This document shows, in pieces, positions 35,032-39,803 of a stretch of 39,803 nt of DNA. The notes beneath the pieces were generated by a model. The model made no database searches, was not told where the DNA came from, and saw only the letters and a program-made list of their open reading frames with translations. Within the stretch, counting starts at the first letter, position 1; each line of letters opens with the position of its first letter. The position numbers were made by a program, and so were the translations under genes. The DNA is taken from the NCBI GenBank assembly GCA_913031305.1, contig CAJWEF010000005.1, positions 1-39,803 on the forward strand, in the 5' to 3' direction. The DNA is from an uncultured Acidiferrobacteraceae bacterium. GTDB taxonomy: Bacteria; Pseudomonadota; Gammaproteobacteria; Arenicellales; UBA868.

Positions 35032-36068
35032 TGCTGAGACAAACTCCGATATCGGACTATCACTTCTGTGTCGCACCAATGATGGACTGGACTGATCGAC
35101 ATGAACGTTACTTGCTGCGATTACTGACACGCCATGCCCGGTTGTATACCGAAATGGTGACCACCGGCGCTTTGTTGCATGGTGACAGTGCGCGTTTTCT
35201 AGCCCATGACCCGGTAGAGTACCCGCTGGCCTTGCAACTGGGTGGCAGTGAGCCCGACGCCATGGCCATGTGTGCTCAAATGGGAGAGGACGCTGGCTAC
35301 AATGAGATTAATATCAACACGGGCTGTCCCTCCGATCGAGTGCAGTCCGGGCGGTTTGGCGCCTGTCTGATGCGTGAGCCAGACCGCGTAGCGGCGTGTG
35401 TCCGGGCGATGTCCAAGGTGATCTCGATCCCTGTCACGGTAAAATGCCGGATCGGCGTCGATTTTGACGACCGCTTCGAGCAACTGGTCAATTTTGTCGA
35501 GGTGGTCTCCAGCGCAGGCTGTACGGTCTTTATCGTGCACGCACGCAAGGCCTGGCTGTCGGGCTTGAGCCCTCGCCAGAATCGTGAAATCCCGCCTCTT
35601 GACTACCCGCGGGTGTACCAACTGAAAGCCCGGTTTCCTGAACTGACCATTGTCATTAATGGCGGTATTTCTCAATGGGATCAAGTCCAGACCCACCTCA
35701 CACGAGTTGATGGAGTCATGGTAGGGCGTGAGGCTTACCAGAACCCGTATAAATTGGCGACCGTGGACCACGAGCTTTTTGGAGCCACCGGTCCTGTTTT
35801 GTCACGTTGGCAGGTTCTAGAGTTGTACAAACCATATATTCGCCGTGAACTCCAACGCGGTGTGCGTCTTAAGCATATGTCTCGTCATCTTCTGGGCCTG
35901 TTTCACGGTCAACCGGGTGCGCGAAACTGGCGTCGGACTTTGAGCGGGCGCGGAGCGCGTGCTGGCGCAGGAATAGAGGTGATCGATTCAGCCGAGGCCC
36001 AAGTCCGAAAGGAAAGCGATCTGCACTTTGCAAGCCAGCCCAGCCAAGCGGTATATTTTGCAGCATGA
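35031..36068 (+). CDS. dusA: tRNA-dihydrouridine(20/20a) synthase DusA
   Basis: FMN-dependent enzyme that reduces uridines 20/20a in the tRNA D-loop. The 345-residue product has the DusA N-terminus CVAPMMDWTDRHERYLLRLL, the catalytic cysteine segment NINTGCPSDRVQSGRFGACL, the HARKAWLSGLSPRQNREIPP motif specific to DusA, and a flavin phosphate site VINGGISQWDQ followed by GVMVGREAYQNPY. The ORF track extends upstream into yjbQ; the ATG at 35031 overlaps the yjbQ stop and matches the family start. Its stop overlaps the asmA ATG (ATGA). Confidence 0.96.
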   Translation: MLRQTPISDYHFCVAPMMDWTDRHERYLLRLLTRHARLYTEMVTTGALLHGDSARFLAHDPVEYPLALQLGGSEPDAMAMCAQMGEDAGYNEININTGCPSDRVQSGRFGACLMREPDRVAACVRAMSKVISIPVTVKCRIGVDFDDRFEQLVNFVEVVSSAGCTVFIVHARKAWLSGLSPRQNREIPPLDYPRVYQLKARFPELTIVINGGISQWDQVQTHLTRVDGVMVGREAYQNPYKLATVDHELFGATGPVLSRWQVLELYKPYIRRELQRGVRLKHMSRHLLGLFHGQPGARNWRRTLSGRGARAGAGIEVIDSAEAQVRKESDLHFASQPSQAVYFAA

Positions 36069-37636
36069 AAAGCGCGATCAAATTGTTGCTGTGGCTGTTT
36101 GGGGCTGCGATTGTCCTGCTGGGGGCCAGTTTGGTTTGGCTCACCACGTTTTTTGAGCCTTCAGATTACCGCGATGAAATTGCGCAGTGGGCCGCAGAGC
36201 GTACCGGGTATCACTTTGTGATTGAAGGCGCGGTGTCGGTCGATTTTGAACATGAGCCGGTGCGGGGCTTTTTTGTGGATATCGGGGTGCGCGATGCCAG
36301 GTTGACCCGGGTGGACGAAATCCCCGGCGAGCAGCAACTACACCTTAGTACTTTGGATTTCTCTGCGGATCTAGGCGATCTGTTTGCCAGCGCCCGGGGC
36401 ACGCCCCTTGCCGGCAAAGGGCGTTTTAATGTGGTTGATGCAGACTTGCGCAAGCTATTGGCCAAATCTGAAGTGAATTGGGATGCGTTTACGCCGCAGG
36501 CCTTCCGTTCGGTTAGTGCCACAAGTGACTTTCGGGTATCAGGCGATACTTTGTCCCTGACAGGCCTTGAGGTGTCGATGGATGAAACCCAGGTGAGTGG
36601 TGATCTGGAAATTGAAAATCTGTCAGCGGATCCGGCCTTTCGCTTCGATCTGAATGTGCCGTCGCTGGATCTGGAGAATCTCCTTCAACTGAGCGCTCAG
36701 GGGCCTTTTGATGGCCTGATTTTACTGAACCTGCCGGCTATTCTGGTTGCGCAAAGTGAGGTTACGGGATTACTTAAGATCGGTACGCTACAGTCCGGCG
36801 GGGTGACAATGAGTGATGTCGTCATGCCCCTTCGTGCCGACGATGGCGTCATCGTTTCTTCACCAATCACTGCCGGCTTCTACGGTGGCGAGGCGCGTAT
36901 CGATACGGTATTGCGGGTCGATGGCACGCTTCTCGATTTTCGCACCCGACAGCAGATCAGCCAGTGCCGATTGGGTGAATTACTTAGTGATCTTGAACTG
37001 ACTGGAGTGATTGAGGCGCGCGGTAGCCTCTCAGCGAATCTCGCTTTTTCAGGTGTGGACAAGGCCAGCCGACTTCAATCCGCCCGGGGCGTCATTGAGT
37101 TCGCTGCGGATCAAGGGCGGATCAAGGGCCTTGATCTTGCGACTCTGATAGAGCAATTGGGCCGTAGTGCGGCCGGCTTCACCGATGGCCCGATGGGTGA
37201 GAGTGCATTTACATCATTGGGGGATATTCGAGCGACTTTGCGAGTTGAGAAAGGTCTACTGATTAATGAAGACCTCGCCTTCCAGGCAGGAGGCCTGGAG
37301 GTACGCGGGCGTGGTGGATTGGCGCTTCAGAGCGAACAGCTTGATTACCGTATATCTTTGGCCCTTAACAACCGTGAGCTCGCGAGTGTACTTCCGCCGC
37401 CATTCAATAGCGGTATGATTGTGTTGCCACTACGGATTAGTGGGCAGTGGCATGCGCCATCGTTGATGATAGATATGCCTCGGATGTTGCAACTCCAGTT
37501 TCAGGCAGCTATGGGAGGAGGCACTGGACTAAAGATACCCCCGGCGGATGCCCGAGTTGCCCGCTTAGCGAAGGATCTGGGTGCGGAATTAGCCCAGGCT
37601 CTTGGTGGAGAACCTGACGCGGCAGCGGAGCAGTGA
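36065..37636 (+). CDS. AsmA-family envelope protein
   Basis: A 523-residue AsmA-like protein. The N-terminus has one membrane anchor (IKLLLWLFGAAIVLLGASLV) followed by the usual AsmA start region FEPSDYRDEIAQWAAERTGY. The rest is beta-rich with repeated strands, ending with an AsmA_2-like region (GVIEARGSLSANLAFSGVDK, then LEVRGRGGLALQSEQLDYRI). AsmA-like proteins are implicated in lipid transport and outer-membrane assembly. It is shorter than E. coli AsmA (617). It starts within the dusA stop codon (ATGA), so it is likely translated from the same message. Confidence 0.88.
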   Translation: MKSAIKLLLWLFGAAIVLLGASLVWLTTFFEPSDYRDEIAQWAAERTGYHFVIEGAVSVDFEHEPVRGFFVDIGVRDARLTRVDEIPGEQQLHLSTLDFSADLGDLFASARGTPLAGKGRFNVVDADLRKLLAKSEVNWDAFTPQAFRSVSATSDFRVSGDTLSLTGLEVSMDETQVSGDLEIENLSADPAFRFDLNVPSLDLENLLQLSAQGPFDGLILLNLPAILVAQSEVTGLLKIGTLQSGGVTMSDVVMPLRADDGVIVSSPITAGFYGGEARIDTVLRVDGTLLDFRTRQQISQCRLGELLSDLELTGVIEARGSLSANLAFSGVDKASRLQSARGVIEFAADQGRIKGLDLATLIEQLGRSAAGFTDGPMGESAFTSLGDIRATLRVEKGLLINEDLAFQAGGLEVRGRGGLALQSEQLDYRISLALNNRELASVLPPPFNSGMIVLPLRISGQWHAPSLMIDMPRMLQLQFQAAMGGGTGLKIPPADARVARLAKDLGAELAQALGGEPDAAAEQ

Positions 37637-37764
37637 AGCTTGCGCGTTATGGGCCTCGGCGAGCACTGCCAGCACAGTTTACATTGCACAACCTTAACGG
37701 CGTCGGTGCGGCAAGCGCGGCGATAGCCCTTGTTAAAACCTTTGCCCGACCAGGCATTTACTGA
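37633..37764 (+). CDS. Weak candidate 43-residue ORF between asmA and ilvD
   Basis: A GTG overlapping the asmA stop (GTGA) opens a 43-codon frame (MKLARYGPRRALPAQ..., ending TFARPGIY) whose stop is 15 bases before the ilvD ATG, so it fills the gap. It is below the ORF-track cut-off. The stop-start overlap copies the yjbQ-dusA-asmA pattern. No domain is recognised, and a frame of this length arises by chance fairly often. Confidence 0.2.
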   Translation: MKLARYGPRRALPAQFTLHNLNGVGAASAAIALVKTFARPGIY

Positions 37765-37779
37765 CAGACGGAGAGATTA

Positions 37780-39459
37780 ATGAGCGACAAGTTGAATAAG
37801 GTCAGTTCACGGATTACCCAACCCCGTTCGCAGGGCGCTTCTCAGGCCATGCTTTACGCTACCGGAATGAGTCGAGCCGACATGGGTAAGCCACAAGTAG
37901 GCATCGCCAGCATGTGGTGGGAAGGCAATCCTTGCAATATGCACCTCAATGATCTTGCAGCTCGTATTGGAGAGGGAGTCAACGATGCCGGCATGATCAG
38001 CATGCGCTTCAACACGATCGGCGTGAGCGACGGAATTTCTATGGGTACTGAGGGTATGAGTTACTCGTTACAGTCACGTGATCTGATTGCAGATTCCATT
38101 GAAACAGTCATGGGTGGGCAATGGTATGACGGACTTGTGACTGTACCGGGCTGTGATAAAAATATGCCCGGATGTTTGATTGCCATGGGCCGCGTCAACC
38201 GTCCATCGCTGATGGTTTACGGCGGCACCATCAAGCCAGGCCATGCCGGCAATCAGACAGTGGATATCGTCTCAGCATTTCAGAGTTATGGCCAGTACAT
38301 CGCTGAAGTCATCAGCGATGATGAGCGTCAGGAAATTGTCACACGTGCGTGCCCAGGCGCTGGCGCCTGCGGCGGAATGTATACAGCGAATACCATGGCC
38401 AGCGCTATCGAGGCGATGGGTATGTCGTTGCCGTACAGTGCTTCGACCCCAGCCGTGCTGCCTGAAAAAATGGAAGAATGTTTTAAGGCCGGCGCTGCGG
38501 TGCGTAAAATGCTTGAGCTCAATTTGTGCCCACGCGATATTATGACCCGGGAAGCCTTCGAAAACGCGATGGTCATCGTGACGGTACTGGGTGGATCAAC
38601 CAATGCCGTACTGCATCTGATCGCTATGGCTCGAGCAGTCGATGTTCCGCTGGGTATTGATGATTTCCAGAATATCAGCGATCGCGTGCCGTTCCTTGCA
38701 GATCTCAAACCCAGCGGCCAGTATGTAATGGAAGATCTGCATAACGTCGGCGGTATTCCTGCTGTGATGCGTTATCTACTTGCGCAGGGGCTTCTTAATG
38801 GCGACTGCATGACTGTGACCGGCCAGACAATAGCGCAAAACCTTGAGCAGCTGGCAGATCTGGAAGAAGGGCAGCAAGTGTTTCATTTTCTGGATAATCC
38901 AATCAAGGAGACAGGCCATATCCGCATCCTCAAAGGGAATCTCGCACCCGGCGGGTCGGTAGCCAAGATTACCGGCAAAGAGGGGCGCCAGTTCAGCGGG
39001 CCTGCTCGTGTTTTTGATGGTGAAGAGGCAATGCTGGGCGCGCTGGAAGAAGGTCAAATCAACAAGGGCGATGTAATCGTAATCCGTTACGAAGGCCCCA
39101 AAGGCGGCCCAGGCATGCCCGAGATGTTGACTCCGACCTCGGCTATTATGGGTGCGGGGCTGGGCTTGGATGTGGCACTGATTACGGACGGACGTTTCTC
39201 GGGTGGCTCACACGGTTTTATCATAGGCCACGTTGTGCCTGAGGCCCAGGAGGGAGGGCCGATTGGGTTAATCAGAGATGGTGACATCATCTGCCTGGAC
39301 GCGGATGCCAACACGATTGATGTGACCCTTTCCGATGCGGAACTTCGCGAGCGAAAGGCTAACTGGACTATGCCGGCATACAAAACAACGCGCGGTACGC
39401 TGCATAAGTACATCAAAAACGTCAAGACGGCGAGCGAAGGGTGTGTGACAGACGAGTAG
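37780..39459 (+). CDS. ilvD: Dihydroxy-acid dehydratase
   Basis: Iron-sulfur dehydratase that converts dihydroxyisovalerate and dihydroxymethylvalerate to the 2-keto acids in valine and isoleucine synthesis (also feeding leucine and pantothenate). The 559-residue length fits the shorter IlvD form. Cluster cysteines are in [13 protein letters not shown] (about residue 50), [16 protein letters not shown] (about 125) and [20 protein letters not shown] (about 195). The C-terminal domain has [25 protein letters not shown] precedes the ATG at good spacing. Sugar-acid dehydratases of the same family are less likely given these signatures. Confidence 0.95.
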   Translation: MSDKLNKVSSRITQPRSQGASQAMLYATGMSRADMGKPQVGIASMWWEGNPCNMHLNDLAARIGEGVNDAGMISMRFNTIGVSDGISMGTEGMSYSLQSRDLIADSIETVMGGQWYDGLVTVPGCDKNMPGCLIAMGRVNRPSLMVYGGTIKPGHAGNQTVDIVSAFQSYGQYIAEVISDDERQEIVTRACPGAGACGGMYTANTMASAIEAMGMSLPYSASTPAVLPEKMEECFKAGAAVRKMLELNLCPRDIMTREAFENAMVIVTVLGGSTNAVLHLIAMARAVDVPLGIDDFQNISDRVPFLADLKPSGQYVMEDLHNVGGIPAVMRYLLAQGLLNGDCMTVTGQTIAQNLEQLADLEEGQQVFHFLDNPIKETGHIRILKGNLAPGGSVAKITGKEGRQFSGPARVFDGEEAMLGALEEGQINKGDVIVIRYEGPKGGPGMPEMLTPTSAIMGAGLGLDVALITDGRFSGGSHGFIIGHVVPEAQEGGPIGLIRDGDIICLDADANTIDVTLSDAELRERKANWTMPAYKTTRGTLHKYIKNVKTASEGCVTDE

Positions 39460-39579
39460 AGCACCTCGGAGGCAGGCGGTAAGTTTTGCTAAAAGCGTAT
39501 CCGATCGGGTGAGGACACTGGTAAGTCGCCGATGCGAGCATCAAATATATGAGCGATCTAATATTTGAGCGCATTGCCA

Positions 39580-39803
39580 ATGAAACGCGACACTCACGGA
39601 GTTTGTCTCAGATGTGCCAGGGTCAATCGAGCGCCTACTGACAAGCCCGGCACCCGGGGTCGGTGCGGCGAGTGCAGCAGCGCTCTTTTTACCGGTCAGC
39701 CCATATGCTTAGGGGCCAATAATTTCAACACGCCTATTGGTCGCAATGGTCTGCGGGCGCTTGTTGATGTTAGGTCTGATGGCGTGGCCCTTGGCAGATG
39801 ACG
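39580..39803 (+). pseudogene. trxC: TrxC-like thioredoxin 5' portion, frame broken at the active site (cut by window edge)
   Basis: The first 62 or so residues read as a normal thioredoxin-2: a zinc-ribbon N-terminus (CLRCARVNRAP and RCGECSSALFTGQP) and NNFNTPIGRNGLRALVD, which leads into the thioredoxin fold. The expected DFWAxWCGPC active site does not follow; the frame gives VRSDGVALGR and a TGA at 39799. A shift of one base at about 39778-39780 restores WRGPWQM, a recognisable WCGPCxM motif with both cysteines changed. Either the gene is decaying or the last 40 or so bases are poor-quality contig end. The ATG at 39580 is preferred over the upstream TTG. Confidence 0.6.

Noticed and set aside
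35199-35771. 190-codon minus-strand ORF opposite dusA
   Set aside because: Shadow of a clear DusA coding sequence.

Overview
The window looks like a stretch of gammaproteobacterial chromosome. The main reasons are smc-zipA-ligA in that order (ZipA is a gammaproteobacterial division protein), ffs-dnaX-ybaB-recR, DksA, a gammaproteobacterial-type GshA, DusA and AsmA. Base composition is moderately GC-rich by eye (not counted). Genes are tightly packed, with several convergent pairs separated by only 2 to 30 bases and many ATGA/TGATG stop-start overlaps. Both edges cut genes, so this may be a contig from a larger assembly. No tRNA, 5S/16S/23S rRNA, insertion sequence, prophage, attachment site or CRISPR array was seen.

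Layout. 1-749: 3' part of a PIG3-like quinone oxidoreductase. 859-4098: 2-aminoethylphosphonate (AEP) catabolism, with phnW and phnX on the minus strand and a divergent LysR regulator; a 28-bp near-perfect palindrome lies between them. 4110-7472: DUF3108 envelope protein, EEP-family phosphatase/nuclease, BKACE-family enzyme preceded by a small ORF, and a site-2 protease. 7502-11064: METTL27-like methyltransferase, 4.5S SRP RNA, dnaX, ybaB, recR. 11336-13226: dihydroorotase and dksA on the minus strand. 13352-20901: glutathione transferase, then smc, zipA, ligA. 21024-26633: aconitase, EamA exporter, and an N-formylglutamate amidohydrolase-like gene overlapping a YbdK-type carboxylate-amine ligase. 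26614-30552 (minus): 3-hydroxyacyl-CoA dehydrogenase, HyuA-type hydantoinase/oxoprolinase and an unrecognised 308-residue protein. 30696-34564: argE-like deacetylase, a GT-B glycosyltransferase-like protein and gshA. 34606-37636: yjbQ-dusA-asmA operon. 37780-39459: ilvD. 39580-end: start of a trxC-like thioredoxin whose reading frame breaks at the active site.

Most of the window is core metabolism and genome maintenance. The parts least explained by standard annotation are: (i) the hbd-hyuA-orphan operon, which has no visible HyuB partner; (ii) a concentration of gamma-glutamyl or amide-bond enzymes at 24.7-34.6 kb (formylglutamate amidohydrolase-like, YbdK, HyuA, deacylase, GshA); (iii) the phn palindrome; (iv) a dnaX A_AAA_AAG slippery site in an unusual place; (v) several small translationally coupled ORFs; and (vi) the degraded trxC end. 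I found no convincing complete novel defence or mobile system.
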